Assembly: GCF_014243395.1 (NCBI RefSeq)
Contig: NZ_JACLCP010000003.1
Coordinates: 401,546-465,545, forward strand
From: Winogradskyella flava
GTDB lineage: Bacteria > Bacteroidota > Bacteroidia > Flavobacteriales > Flavobacteriaceae
Reading direction: 5' to 3'
DNA length: 64,000 bases
Positions 33,304-42,491 of the stretch are shown here, one piece after another; position 1 is the first letter of the stretch, and each line of letters opens with the position of its first letter. The notes under the pieces were generated by a model, which was not told the origin of the DNA, ran no database searches, and was given only the letters and a program-made list of their open reading frames with translations. The translations under genes and the position numbers were made by a program.

Positions 33304-34257
33304 ATGTCTGATGTAACCATTATTGAAAACTTCGTTAACAAGTATAAGGCTCTAAAGCAAGAGATCGCCAAGGTTATTATTGGTCAAGATGATGTTGTTG
33401 ACCAAATTTTGATCTCCATATTTTCGGGAGGACACTCCCTGCTAATAGGTGTTCCTGGATTGGCAAAAACGTTGATGGTGAATACCATTGCTCAGGCATT
33501 AGGCTTAGATTTTAAGCGTATTCAGTTTACTCCAGATTTAATGCCAAGTGATATTCTAGGAAGTGAAATCTTAGATGAAAATCGTCACTTTAAATTCATT
33601 AAGGGACCCATTTTTGCCAACATAATTTTGGCCGACGAGATCAACAGAACACCACCAAAAACGCAAGCTGCTTTATTGGAAGCTATGCAAGAGCGTGCTG
33701 TAACGGTAGCAGGCCATCAGTACAAATTAAATTTGCCATACTTTGTTCTAGCGACTCAAAATCCAATTGAGCAAGAAGGGACTTACCCATTACCTGAGGC
33801 ACAATTAGACCGCTTCATGTTCGCCATTAGATTAGAATATCCATCTTTTCAGGAGGAAGTGGATGTTGTAAAAGCGACAACGACAGATGTTCAAATGTCC
33901 GTTAATTCCTTATTTACGGCTCAGGAAATTATAGATTTTCAAAACGTTATACGTCGTATTCCTGTAGCCGATAACGTTGTGGAGTATGCGGTTTCCTTGG
34001 TGAGTAAAACAAGGCCAAATGCAGATACTGCCGCAGATATTGTTAAGGAGTTTGTAGATTGGGGAGCGGGTCCAAGAGCTTCACAGAATTTAATTCTTGC
34101 AGCTAAAACACACGCTGCAACTATTGGGAAATTCTCACCAGATATTGAAAACATAAAAGCTGTAGCTACTGGAATTCTAAGGCACAGAATAATAAAAAAT
34201 TACAAAGCTGAGGCAGAAGGGATAACGGACGAAAGAATTATTCAAAGCCTGTTTTAA
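33304..34257 (+). CDS. moxR: MoxR family AAA+ ATPase
   Basis: A 317-residue cytoplasmic ATPase: Walker A GVPGLAKT (about residues 52-59), Walker B ILADEINRTPPKTQAALLEAMQE, sensor ATQNPIEQEGTYPLPEAQLDRF. MoxR proteins act as chaperones that insert cofactors or activate von Willebrand-type proteins, and usually head a batch of DUF58/VWA genes. Here the expected partners are not downstream: the operon ends, and aconitase has its own promoter. It follows surA by 3 bp, so it is expressed with the envelope chaperones. Confidence 0.92.
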   Translation: MSDVTIIENFVNKYKALKQEIAKVIIGQDDVVDQILISIFSGGHSLLIGVPGLAKTLMVNTIAQALGLDFKRIQFTPDLMPSDILGSEILDENRHFKFIKGPIFANIILADEINRTPPKTQAALLEAMQERAVTVAGHQYKLNLPYFVLATQNPIEQEGTYPLPEAQLDRFMFAIRLEYPSFQEEVDVVKATTTDVQMSVNSLFTAQEIIDFQNVIRRIPVADNVVEYAVSLVSKTRPNADTAADIVKEFVDWGAGPRASQNLILAAKTHAATIGKFSPDIENIKAVATGILRHRIIKNYKAEAEGITDERIIQSLF

Positions 34258-34443
34258 TTGGCAGTATAATCCCTGACCCTAAATTCAGAATTATTCTAAA
34301 TAATACTAACTGTTAAATTATTAAACAACATTAATTTTTACTGTTAATCTTCAATCTAATTGATAGTTTTTTGATTCAATTATGAGTTATTTTCAAAGAA
34401 TCTTCAATTTCGTTACATATTTTCAAATACCCTTTGAATTTTG

Positions 34444-34451
34444 TATTTTTG
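34444..34451 (+). promoter_or_regulatory. Promoter -7 element of aconitase
   Basis: TATTTTTG, with TTTC 19 bp upstream (one mismatch from TTTG). Leader of about 38 nt before the ATG at 34493. The 34258-34443 stretch holds no gene. Confidence 0.5.
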
Positions 34452-34492
34452 TGCTGCTTAAAAAACAAATTATCAACCTTTAAATATACTAT

Positions 34493-36760
34493 ATGGCATT
34501 TGACATTGATATGATTAAGAAGGTTTATGCTAACATGACGGAGCGCGTAGATGCAGCTAGGGAAATTGTTGGTAAACCATTGACACTTTCAGAAAAAATA
34601 TTATACTCACACCTTTGGGATGGTACTCCAGCCAAAGCCTTTAGAAGAGGAAAAGATTATGTGGACTTTGCTCCAGACCGTGTTGCTTGCCAAGATGCAA
34701 CAGCGCAAATGGCCTTATTGCAGTTTATGCAAGCAGGAAAGCCGAAGGTTGCCGTACCGACAACTGTTCATTGTGATCATTTAATACAAGCAAAAGATGG
34801 CGCTGCAACGGATTTAAAGCATGCTAATAATACGAGTAGCGAGGTATTTAATTTCTTGGAGTCAGTATCGAATAAGTATGGTATCGGCTTTTGGAAACCA
34901 GGTGCAGGTATTATTCATCAAGTAGTTTTAGAAAACTATGCATTTCCTGGAGGAATGATGATTGGTACGGATTCACATACTGTTAATGCTGGTGGATTAG
35001 GAATGGTGGCCATTGGAGTAGGAGGTGCGGATGCTGTTGATGTTATGGCTGGTATGGCTTGGGAGCTTAAATTCCCTAAGTTGATTGGTGTTAGGTTAAC
35101 AGGAAAACTCTCTGGTTGGACCGCGCCAAAAGATGTCATTCTTAAAGTGGCAGAGATTCTTACTGTTAAAGGTGGAACAGGAGCGATCGTCGAGTATTTT
35201 GGACCTGGAGCTTTATCGATGTCTTGTACAGGAAAAGGAACCATTTGTAACATGGGTGCTGAAATTGGCGCTACGACATCTACTTTTGGATATGACGACT
35301 CTATGGAACGCTATCTGCGCGCAACAGATAGAGCTGATGTTGCCGATGCTGCAAACAATATTAAAGACTATTTAACTGCGGATAATGAAGTATATGCAAA
35401 TCCTGAGCAGTATTTCGATCAAGTAATAGATATTAACTTATCAGAATTAGGACCACTATTAAATGGTCCATTTACTCCGGATTTATCTACGGAAGTAGGC
35501 AGGGATATGACTGAAAAAGCTAAGGCTAATGACTGGCCAATGCAAGTAGAATGGGGACTTATAGGTTCTTGTACTAATTCATCTTACGAAGATTTATCTA
35601 GAGCATCATCTATTGCGCAACAAGCACTAGACAAAGGCTTAAAAACAAAAGCAGAGTTTGGTATCAATCCTGGATCTGAACAAGTGCGTTATACAGCTGA
35701 ACGCGATGGTATTCTTGAAGTGTTTGAAAAATTAGACGCGAAGATATTTACAAATGCCTGTGGACCATGTATAGGACAATGGGCGCGTTATAGCGATCCA
35801 AAGAATGCTCCTAAAAATAGCATTGTACATTCATTTAATAGAAACTTTGCTAAGCGTGCAGATGGCAATCCAAATACACATGCTTTTGTAGCTTCGCCAG
35901 AGTTAACAGCTGCTATTGCTATTGCAGGTCGATTAGACTTCAATCCAATCACAGATAAGTTAATCAATGAAAATGGTGAAGAGGTCATGTTGGATGAACC
36001 AACAGGATGGGAATTACCTCCGAAAGGTTTTGATGTTAAGGAAAATGGTTATTTAGAGCCAGTAACGGATGGTAGTGGTGTTCAAATTACTGTAAATCCT
36101 ACATCTGAACGTTTGCAATTACTAGAGCCTTTTACACCTATTGGTGAATCTATAACAGGAGCTAAATTATTAATTAAGGCTTTTGGTAAATGTACAACAG
36201 ACCACATTTCTATGGCTGGACCTTGGTTACGTTTCAGAGGGCATCTTGATAACATTGCCAATAATACTTTAATTGGAGCCGTTAACGCTTTTAATAAGAA
36301 AACGAATTTTGTAAAGAACCAGTTGACAGGAGATTACGGTGGTGTGCCAGATACTCAACGTGATTATAAGAAAAATAGTGTTTGGTCAGTCGTTGTTGGA
36401 GATCATAACTACGGTGAAGGGTCTTCTAGAGAGCATGCTGCGATGCAACCGAGACATTTAGGTGTGGCCGCAGTAATTGTGAAATCTTTTGCTCGTATTC
36501 ATGAGACCAACCTTAAAAAACAAGGTATGCTAGGTTTAACCTTTGCTAACGAAGCTGATTATGATTTAATACAAGAAGACGATACGTTTAACTTCTTGGA
36601 TTTAAATGAATTTGCACCAGACAAACAACTACATATTGAGGTAGTTCATGCTGATGGTTCAAAAGATACTTTAGCATTAAATCATACTTACAATGATGCT
36701 CAAATTGAATGGTACAAAGAAGGTTCTGCACTTAATTTGATTAAGAGGCAAAATGCTTAA
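34493..36760 (+). CDS. acn: Aconitate hydratase, mitochondrial-type
   Basis: A 755-residue enzyme of the citric acid cycle interconverting citrate and isocitrate through a [4Fe-4S] cluster. Cluster cysteines appear in [11 protein letters not shown] (one) and ACGPCIGQW (two). Other signatures are [27 protein letters not shown] and the swivel-domain [23 protein letters not shown]. Length and sequence are those of the ACO2-like class rather than E. coli AcnA or AcnB. Single gene with its own promoter and a strong terminator. Confidence 0.96.
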   Translation: MAFDIDMIKKVYANMTERVDAAREIVGKPLTLSEKILYSHLWDGTPAKAFRRGKDYVDFAPDRVACQDATAQMALLQFMQAGKPKVAVPTTVHCDHLIQAKDGAATDLKHANNTSSEVFNFLESVSNKYGIGFWKPGAGIIHQVVLENYAFPGGMMIGTDSHTVNAGGLGMVAIGVGGADAVDVMAGMAWELKFPKLIGVRLTGKLSGWTAPKDVILKVAEILTVKGGTGAIVEYFGPGALSMSCTGKGTICNMGAEIGATTSTFGYDDSMERYLRATDRADVADAANNIKDYLTADNEVYANPEQYFDQVIDINLSELGPLLNGPFTPDLSTEVGRDMTEKAKANDWPMQVEWGLIGSCTNSSYEDLSRASSIAQQALDKGLKTKAEFGINPGSEQVRYTAERDGILEVFEKLDAKIFTNACGPCIGQWARYSDPKNAPKNSIVHSFNRNFAKRADGNPNTHAFVASPELTAAIAIAGRLDFNPITDKLINENGEEVMLDEPTGWELPPKGFDVKENGYLEPVTDGSGVQITVNPTSERLQLLEPFTPIGESITGAKLLIKAFGKCTTDHISMAGPWLRFRGHLDNIANNTLIGAVNAFNKKTNFVKNQLTGDYGGVPDTQRDYKKNSVWSVVVGDHNYGEGSSREHAAMQPRHLGVAAVIVKSFARIHETNLKKQGMLGLTFANEADYDLIQEDDTFNFLDLNEFAPDKQLHIEVVHADGSKDTLALNHTYNDAQIEWYKEGSALNLIKRQNA

Positions 36761-36782
36761 CTAGAACTATTTAATAATAAAT

Positions 36783-36815
36783 AAACTCCTAATGTTTTCA
36801 TTAGGAGTTTTTTTG
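36783..36815 (+). terminator. Intrinsic terminator of aconitase
   Basis: AAACTCCTAATG, loop TTTTC, ATTAGGAGTTTTTTT: a 10-bp stem followed by seven T. Confidence 0.9.
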
Positions 36816-36882
36816 TTTTTGTATGAAGGGTTTCAATTCAGTTTACGACTCATTGTCTAACTCAATTAAATCTTTATAAGTC

Positions 36883-37554
36883 ATGAATTCTATTTGGATT
36901 TTTGAAAACGTCAATCTTTTTAATCTACTTTGCCCGCATAAATTTAAGAAATACAAAGCCTGTCACACTTTTGATGCTTATCAAAAAAGCGATTACATAT
37001 ATTTTGAGGAAGATGCGGCAAATAAAGTCTACCTTATTGAAAACGGTAAGGTGAAAATTGGATATTATAACGAGGAGGGTACTGAAGTTGTAAAAGCCAT
37101 TCTTAGCAAAGGGGAGTTATTTGGTGAGAAAGCAATTTTGGGAGAGGAAAAACGAGATGAGTTTGCACAATCTATAGATAATAAAACAACAATATGTCCT
37201 GTTGCAGTGCCAACAATGCACGAATTAATGAGGGACAACAAAACATTTAGCCTGAGAATCTATAAATTCATAGGTCTAAAGTTTAAAAAGTTGGAGAGAA
37301 GACTTCAATTATTACTTTTTAAAGATTCGAAAACACGATTGAAAGAATTCTTAGAAGAGCTTTGTGCTGATTATGGATATGATTGTGACAAAACAGGCGA
37401 TCATATAATTAACCATCCTTATACCCAAAAAGATATTGCTTCATTAATTGGTACTTCAAGACCAACCATAAACATTCTTCTTAATGAACTTAAGGAAGAA
37501 AATTACTTAGAATTTAATAGAAAAGAGATTAGAATCTTAAAAAAATCGGCTTAG
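36883..37554 (+). CDS. Crp/Fnr family transcriptional regulator
   Basis: A 223-residue regulator: N-terminal cyclic-nucleotide-type jelly roll (KSDYIYFEEDAANKVYLIENGKVKIGYYNEEGTEVVKAILSKGELFGE, about 36-90), dimer helix (about 125-155) and a winged HTH (YTQKDIASLIGTSRPTINILLNELKEENYLEF, about 182-215). The Arg in the recognition helix (TSRPTINILL) is kept. No Cys pattern for an Fnr cluster. A perfect palindrome starts 1 bp after its stop codon and may be its binding site at the next promoter. Confidence 0.92.
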   Translation: MNSIWIFENVNLFNLLCPHKFKKYKACHTFDAYQKSDYIYFEEDAANKVYLIENGKVKIGYYNEEGTEVVKAILSKGELFGEKAILGEEKRDEFAQSIDNKTTICPVAVPTMHELMRDNKTFSLRIYKFIGLKFKKLERRLQLLLFKDSKTRLKEFLEELCADYGYDCDKTGDHIINHPYTQKDIASLIGTSRPTINILLNELKEENYLEFNRKEIRILKKSA

Positions 37555-37570
37555 TGTTAGCTAGCTAACA
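37555..37570. promoter_or_regulatory. 16-bp palindrome, candidate Crp-family operator
   Basis: TGTTAGCTAGCTAACA is a perfect inverted repeat with the TGTxA-N6-TxACA layout of CRP-type sites. Its centre is 30 bp before the -7 box at 37592, that is near -41 from the likely start, the class II activator position. Confidence 0.5.
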
Positions 37571-37591
37571 TTTTATGAAAAATGCTTCTTT

Positions 37592-37599
37592 TAATTTTG
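37592..37599 (+). promoter_or_regulatory. Promoter -7 element of the repeat lipoprotein gene
   Basis: TAATTTTG fits TAnnTTTG. There is no TTG at -33, where the palindrome sits instead, which suits an activator-dependent promoter. Confidence 0.5.
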
Positions 37600-37626
37600 A
37601 AATGTAAATTTTAAAATTAAAAAGCA

Positions 37627-39027
37627 ATGATTAAAAAAATGATTTTAGCAGTTGTGACACTTGGAATTTTTGTCACCTCTTGCAGTAATGATGATGACAA
37701 CGTCAGCATTATACCAGATGCAGGTACACTTTCAGGTGGGCCTTTTACTTTCTTAGTTGATGGTGTGCCAGACAATGTTAGTGGTATTACTACAGACCCG
37801 AATGCAGTTGGTACTAATAGAACTTTTGTAATTACAGACGATACGGGTATAATCTTGGGTATGCCACCAACAATTGAAGCTTTAGAAGGGGTTGATTTTG
37901 ATGGTGCTGGTGTGGGTACATGCTTAATTTGGTATTTGAGATATGAGAATGGCTTGGTAGGTGCAGAAATGGGACTAAATGCTAATGATCTAGAAGGAAG
38001 TTTCGACTTATCAAATTCAATCTCTGTGTTTAGAGACCCTGAACCAAATGCAGGAGTATTATCCGGTGGACCATTTACTTTTGTGGTTGATGGAACAGTA
38101 GATAATGTCAGCGGAATAACTACAGATCCAAATGCTGCTGGCTCAAATTCAACATTTGTAATTACAGACGACATGGGTAATATTTTAGGATTACCACCAA
38201 CACTTACAGCATTAGAGGGTGTTGATTTTGATGGGGCAGGAACAGGTGTTTGTTTAATATGGTATTTAAGATATGAAGACGGCTTAGTTGGAGCAGAAAT
38301 GGGAATGAATGCGAATAATCTTCAAGGTGATTTTGATTTATCTAATTCAATAACTGTAACCAGAAATCCAGAACCAAATGCTGGTACTTTATCTGGTAAT
38401 CCATTTACATTTTGTGTTGATGGTACGGTTGATAATGTAAGTGGAATTAGCACAGATCCAAATGCCGTTGGTACAAACTCTACATTTGTAATTACTGATG
38501 ATATGGGTAATATACTGGGGTTACCACCAACGCTTACAGCTTTGGAGGGTGTTGATTTTGATGGAGCTGGAGCTGGAGTTTGCTTAATATGGTATTTGCG
38601 CTTTGAAGACGGTTTAATGGGTGCAGAAGTCGGAATGAATGCCAATAATTTATCAGGATTCTTTAGTTTATCAAACTCTATTACGGTAACTAGAAATGAA
38701 CCAAATGCTGGTACACTTTCTGGCGGTCCGTTTACATTTACAGTAGATGGGACAATTGATAATGTTAGTGGTATTACCACAGATCCAAACGCAACAGGAA
38801 CAAATTCCACTTTTGTTATTACAGATGATATGGGTAATATATTAGGGTTACCACCAACAATAGCAGCTTTAGAAGGTGTTGATTTTGATGGTGCAGGAAC
38901 TGGTACTTGCTTAATTTGGTATTTACGATATGAAGATGGATTGCAAGGAGCAGTTATGGGAGCAAATGCTAATGATTTATCAGGTTGTTTTGATTTATCA
39001 AACTCTATAACGGTTACTAGAAATTAA
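37627..39027 (+). CDS. Lipoprotein built of four tandem ~110-residue repeats
   Basis: A 466-residue lipoprotein (MIKKMILAVVTLGIFVTSC, Cys19, then NDDDN). The rest is four repeats starting at residues 31, 141, 251 and 360. Each contains LSGGPFTF-VDG, NVSGI, FVITDD-G-ILG-PP, ALEGVDFDGAG, CLIWYLR and a closing LSNSI-V-R. Each has a Cys before LIWYLR; repeats 3 and 4 have one extra. I have met this repeat in exported Bacteroidota proteins, but no function is known to me. The repeat sequence at DNA level is diverged, so the array is not very recent. It may be a surface adhesin or binding protein. Confidence 0.85.
   Translation: MIKKMILAVVTLGIFVTSCSNDDDNVSIIPDAGTLSGGPFTFLVDGVPDNVSGITTDPNAVGTNRTFVITDDTGIILGMPPTIEALEGVDFDGAGVGTCLIWYLRYENGLVGAEMGLNANDLEGSFDLSNSISVFRDPEPNAGVLSGGPFTFVVDGTVDNVSGITTDPNAAGSNSTFVITDDMGNILGLPPTLTALEGVDFDGAGTGVCLIWYLRYEDGLVGAEMGMNANNLQGDFDLSNSITVTRNPEPNAGTLSGNPFTFCVDGTVDNVSGISTDPNAVGTNSTFVITDDMGNILGLPPTLTALEGVDFDGAGAGVCLIWYLRFEDGLMGAEVGMNANNLSGFFSLSNSITVTRNEPNAGTLSGGPFTFTVDGTIDNVSGITTDPNATGTNSTFVITDDMGNILGLPPTIAALEGVDFDGAGTGTCLIWYLRYEDGLQGAVMGANANDLSGCFDLSNSITVTRN
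37717..39024 (+). repeat. Four coding tandem repeats of about 327-330 bp
   Basis: Units at 37717-38046, 38047-38376, 38377-38703 and 38704-39024. Units 2 and 3 are the most alike. Confidence 0.9.
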
Positions 39028-39076
39028 TTGAAGGTATATAAAGAGCATCAAAAATTGAGTTTTTGTTGTTAGAATG

Positions 39077-39117
39077 AAAGCGTAATTCCGACTATGGGAT
39101 TACGCTTTTACTTTTTA
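39077..39117 (+). terminator. Intrinsic terminator of the repeat lipoprotein gene
   Basis: AAAGCGTAATTCC with GGGATTACGCTTTT, then TACTTTTT; the stem has one mismatch pair. Confidence 0.8.
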
Positions 39118-39121
39118 CAAT

Positions 39122-39688
39122 ATGAAAACAGCAAAATTGAAACGTGGTAATATTATTTTTTTAATAATAATAGCATTGTTGATTATTCCTCAAACCCGGC
39201 AACCAATACAAGTTCTATTGCACAAAGGTTTAAGTTATATTAATCAATCTTCCCTTATTGAAGACGGAGATAGAGTAGAATTAAGAAATTCTAATTGGAG
39301 TTTAAAATCAGATAATGGTACTGTTTTAGAATTTAATGAGACTAGAGGGAAAGTCGTATTTATAAATTTTTGGGCTACTTGGTGCCCGCCTTGTATTGCA
39401 GAAATGCCAAGTTTACAAGCTTTATATGACGATTACTATGATGTGGTTGAATTCCTTTTTGTAACCAACGATGATTTTAAAATAGTCGAAGGTTTTAAAA
39501 CCAAACGAAATTTTGATTTCGAAGTGTTCAACTCATTAAACGAAATGCCTCAAGAGTTACTGACCAGATCAATCCCTAGAACATATATCCTTAACAAAAA
39601 AGGTGAAATTGTTATAGATGAGTCGGGTGCTGTAAATTGGAATAGTGAAAAAGTAAGAAGTCAATTAGACCAATTACTCAGGGAATAG
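39122..39688 (+). CDS. TlpA-like thioredoxin-fold protein, membrane anchored
   Basis: A 188-residue protein with an N-terminal membrane anchor (IIFLIIIALLIIPQ) and a thioredoxin domain (about 55-185) with active site FWATWCPPC and the cis-Pro loop in SIPRTYILNKKGEIV. TlpA/ResA-like proteins reduce disulfides in the periplasm, for example for cytochrome c maturation. It lies right after a terminator and is convergent with crtZ (1 bp between stops). Substrate unknown. Confidence 0.9.
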   Translation: MKTAKLKRGNIIFLIIIALLIIPQTRQPIQVLLHKGLSYINQSSLIEDGDRVELRNSNWSLKSDNGTVLEFNETRGKVVFINFWATWCPPCIAEMPSLQALYDDYYDVVEFLFVTNDDFKIVEGFKTKRNFDFEVFNSLNEMPQELLTRSIPRTYILNKKGEIVIDESGAVNWNSEKVRSQLDQLLRE

Positions 39689-39689
39689 C

Positions 39690-40136
39690 TTATTTGAAGT
39701 ATTTAAATGGTACTATAAGCATACCAAAGTTCTCTCCCTTTTCTTTCCCCAAATGCTTATGATGAATCTTATGAGCACGTCTTACGCCTCTTGCGTATTT
39801 ATTATCAATATTCCTCAACCATTTGAATCTTTGATGAATAAAGATATCATGAACAATAAAATATGCTACACCATACATTAAAATTCCAAACCCAATTGGA
39901 AGTGTGTACCAAATACCCTCTACGCTCCATAGATAAAAGCAACTCATACTTACAACAGCATAGAATATAAAGAAAGCGTCATTACGCTCAAACCAGCTGT
40001 CATGATCTTTGTGATGGTGGTCTTTATGAAGATTCCATAAAAAACCGTGCATGATATACTTGTGCGTAAACCAAGCGTTAAATTCCATAATGAAGAACGT
40101 TCCAAAGAAAATTAATATCCAAAAAACAGTTTGCAT
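39690..40136 (-). CDS. crtZ: Beta-carotene hydroxylase
   Basis: A 148-residue membrane di-iron hydroxylase. The His clusters are clear: HKYIMHG, HKDHHHKDH and HKIHHKH, which hold the two irons. It adds a hydroxyl at C3 of beta rings. Four membrane spans fit the CrtZ family. It is the last gene of the operon regulator-crtI-crtB-crtZ, with a 16-bp gap to crtB. Confidence 0.93.
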   Translation of the reverse strand: MQTVFWILIFFGTFFIMEFNAWFTHKYIMHGFLWNLHKDHHHKDHDSWFERNDAFFIFYAVVSMSCFYLWSVEGIWYTLPIGFGILMYGVAYFIVHDIFIHQRFKWLRNIDNKYARGVRRAHKIHHKHLGKEKGENFGMLIVPFKYFK

Positions 40137-40152
40137 GATGATTGATTAAAAT

Positions 40153-40992
40153 TTAAAGCAAATTAAGTTGATATTTCACATAACTACGGGTAAGTAGTTC
40201 TATTTTTTTATAATTAGGTACTCTTATCCTAGCAGATTTAATCTCTAATGCAGGTGTGTTTTTTAACTTTTGTAATAACTTGTTGTAATAACGATAAGCC
40301 ATGAATACACCAAAACGTGCTTCTAGAGGTAATTGTTTGATTCCTTTTAGACCTTCTGAAAAATCGCTTTCAATATCTGAGATTATAGATTGTTTCGATG
40401 CTTCATCTAAATGATTAAGATCGGTATTGGGAAAATAAGTTCTGCTCAGATCCTCAAAATCTGCTTTTAAGTCTCTAAGGAAATTTACTTTTTGAAATGC
40501 AGAACCCAAACGCATCGCAGAGTCTTTCAAATCTTCATACTTGTTTTTATCACCTTTTACAAATACCTTTAAACACATTAAACCAACCACATCTGCCGAA
40601 CCATAAATATAGTTCTTATATTCTTCCTCAGTTAGATAATCTTTTTTTGATAAATCTAATCGCATACTATTCATAAAGGCGTCTACCAAGTGCTTGTCAA
40701 TGTTATATTTGTGATAAGTTTCTTGGAATGCATTCAGTATCGGATTTAAACTGATTTTATCCTCCAAGGCGTTTTCTAAATCATTTTCAAAATTTGTAAA
40801 AAGCTTTTCCTTATCGAAATCATGAAATGTATCAACAATCTCATCGGCAAATCTAACAAAACCATAGATATTGTAAATGTCTTGTCTTATGCTGTCTGAC
40901 AGCATTTTGGTCGCCATGGAAAACGAGGTGCTATAGGCATTTGTTACAGCTTTACTACATTCTTTAGAGACGTTGTCAAAAATAGATTTCAT
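40153..40992 (-). CDS. crtB: Phytoene synthase
   Basis: A 279-residue head-to-head prenyl synthase that joins two GGPP into phytoene. First Asp-rich motif FVRFADEIVDTFHDF (about 45-59), second LGSAFQKVNFLRDLKADFEDL (about 160-180). Both motifs are complete. GGPP synthase (crtE) is not in this window and must lie elsewhere. It lies 35 bp after crtI in the same operon. Confidence 0.95.
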   Translation of the reverse strand: MKSIFDNVSKECSKAVTNAYSTSFSMATKMLSDSIRQDIYNIYGFVRFADEIVDTFHDFDKEKLFTNFENDLENALEDKISLNPILNAFQETYHKYNIDKHLVDAFMNSMRLDLSKKDYLTEEEYKNYIYGSADVVGLMCLKVFVKGDKNKYEDLKDSAMRLGSAFQKVNFLRDLKADFEDLSRTYFPNTDLNHLDEASKQSIISDIESDFSEGLKGIKQLPLEARFGVFMAYRYYNKLLQKLKNTPALEIKSARIRVPNYKKIELLTRSYVKYQLNLL

Positions 40993-41027
40993 TGAAATTA
41001 TAATATTATTGTTATTAAAGATAGCAA

Positions 41028-42488
41028 TTAAACTTCATTTTTATGTATTAGTTCTGCAGCTAACTTTCCAGAAATTAATGAAGGAGGTACTCCAGGTCCT
41101 GGAACCGTAAGTTGTCCAGTAAAATATAGACCATCAACTTTCTTACTTTTTAATTTTGGTCTTAAAAAAGCCGTTTGCATCAATGTATTTGCCATGCCGT
41201 ATGCATTACCCTTGTAAGAATTGTAGTCCTCGATAAAATCATTAACACAGTAAGATTCTTTAAAAAGAATATTATCTCGAACGGTTTGGCCTGTTAAACT
41301 CTCGAATCTATTAATAATGATATCGAAATATTGTTCCCTTAATTCTGCCGTATCTTCTAGTCCTGGTGCTATTGGTATAAGAAAAAATCCTGTTTCACAG
41401 TCTTTAGGAGCCATACTTTCATCAGTCACAGAAGGGAAGTTCACATAAAAGAGTGGATTGTCTGGCCATTTGGGATTATCGTATATATCTTCTGCGTGCG
41501 TTTCGAAGTTGGTATCAAAAAATAAGTTATGGTGTTCTATGTGATTTAATTTTTTGCTAAATCCAACATAGAATAAAAGCGAAGAAGGTGCAAAAGTTCG
41601 CTTCTCCCAATAAGACTCGCTATATTGTCTGTACTTTGTATCTAATAACGTCTCGGAATGGTGATAATCGGCACCACTTAAAACAATATCAGATACTATG
41701 GTATTACCATTTACAACAATAGCCGTAGATCTGGCATTTTCTACAACAATCTTTTCAACATTGCTATTGGTACATATAGTAACACCTAAACTTTCTGCCA
41801 AAGCTTTCATGGCTTTAATGATTTCATACATACCACCTTTTGGATGCCATGTGCCTAAGCCAAAATCGGCAAAGTTCATAAAGCTGTAAAACGATGGCGT
41901 TTGACTTGGTTTTGCGCCTAAGAATAGAACCGGAAATTCCAAAGTAGAGATAAGCTTAGGGTTTTTAAAGTTCTTTCTAACCTCAGAACTAATAGTTTTA
42001 AAGAATCGATCGACTCTTGTAATGGTTTCTTTTGTGACGAGTTCAAAAGGAGATAGACCTGGTTTGAGGACTACCTTATTAATAGCGATGTCGTAGTGAT
42101 CTTGTGCTTGTGAAATGAACTTACGCAAAGGTCTAGAGCTACCTTCTTCAATACGCTCAAATTCTTCACATATTTGATCCATGTGATCCCCAATTGTAAT
42201 GACTTCATCCGAAAAAAAAATTTTATATGCTGGACTCAGTTTATCCAGCTGATAATAGTCACTAGTACTTTTTCCGAAATCATTAAAAAACTTTTCAAAA
42301 ATATCAGGCATCCAATACCAACTTGGCCCAATATCGAAAGTAAAACCATCTTTAACCAATTGTCTGGCTCTTCCTCCAACAGTACTATTTTTTTCAAATA
42401 TGGACACTTTATGACCAGCTTGAGCCAAATAGCAAGAAGCCGATAAAGCGGAGAAACCCGAACCGATAATGGATATAGTCTTACTCAT
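41028..42488 (-). CDS. crtI: Phytoene desaturase
   Basis: A 486-residue FAD enzyme turning phytoene into lycopene. N-terminal ISIIGSGFSALSASCYLAQAGHKVSIFEKNSTVGGRARQ (4-43) binds FAD. The C-terminal signature is GLYFTGQLTVPGPGVPPSLISGKLAAELI. It is much closer to bacterial CrtI than the crtD-like gene at 24928. It begins 3 bp after the stop of the CarH-like regulator, so both are on one transcript. Confidence 0.94.
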   Translation of the reverse strand: MSKTISIIGSGFSALSASCYLAQAGHKVSIFEKNSTVGGRARQLVKDGFTFDIGPSWYWMPDIFEKFFNDFGKSTSDYYQLDKLSPAYKIFFSDEVITIGDHMDQICEEFERIEEGSSRPLRKFISQAQDHYDIAINKVVLKPGLSPFELVTKETITRVDRFFKTISSEVRKNFKNPKLISTLEFPVLFLGAKPSQTPSFYSFMNFADFGLGTWHPKGGMYEIIKAMKALAESLGVTICTNSNVEKIVVENARSTAIVVNGNTIVSDIVLSGADYHHSETLLDTKYRQYSESYWEKRTFAPSSLLFYVGFSKKLNHIEHHNLFFDTNFETHAEDIYDNPKWPDNPLFYVNFPSVTDESMAPKDCETGFFLIPIAPGLEDTAELREQYFDIIINRFESLTGQTVRDNILFKESYCVNDFIEDYNSYKGNAYGMANTLMQTAFLRPKLKSKKVDGLYFTGQLTVPGPGVPPSLISGKLAAELIHKNEV

Positions 42489-42491
42489 TTA

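Noticed and set aside
37617..38810. Two minus-strand frames (185 and 162 codons) opposite the repeat lipoprotein
   Set aside because: They only mirror the four repeats and are not continuous across them; the sense strand encodes a signal peptide and a conserved repeat.
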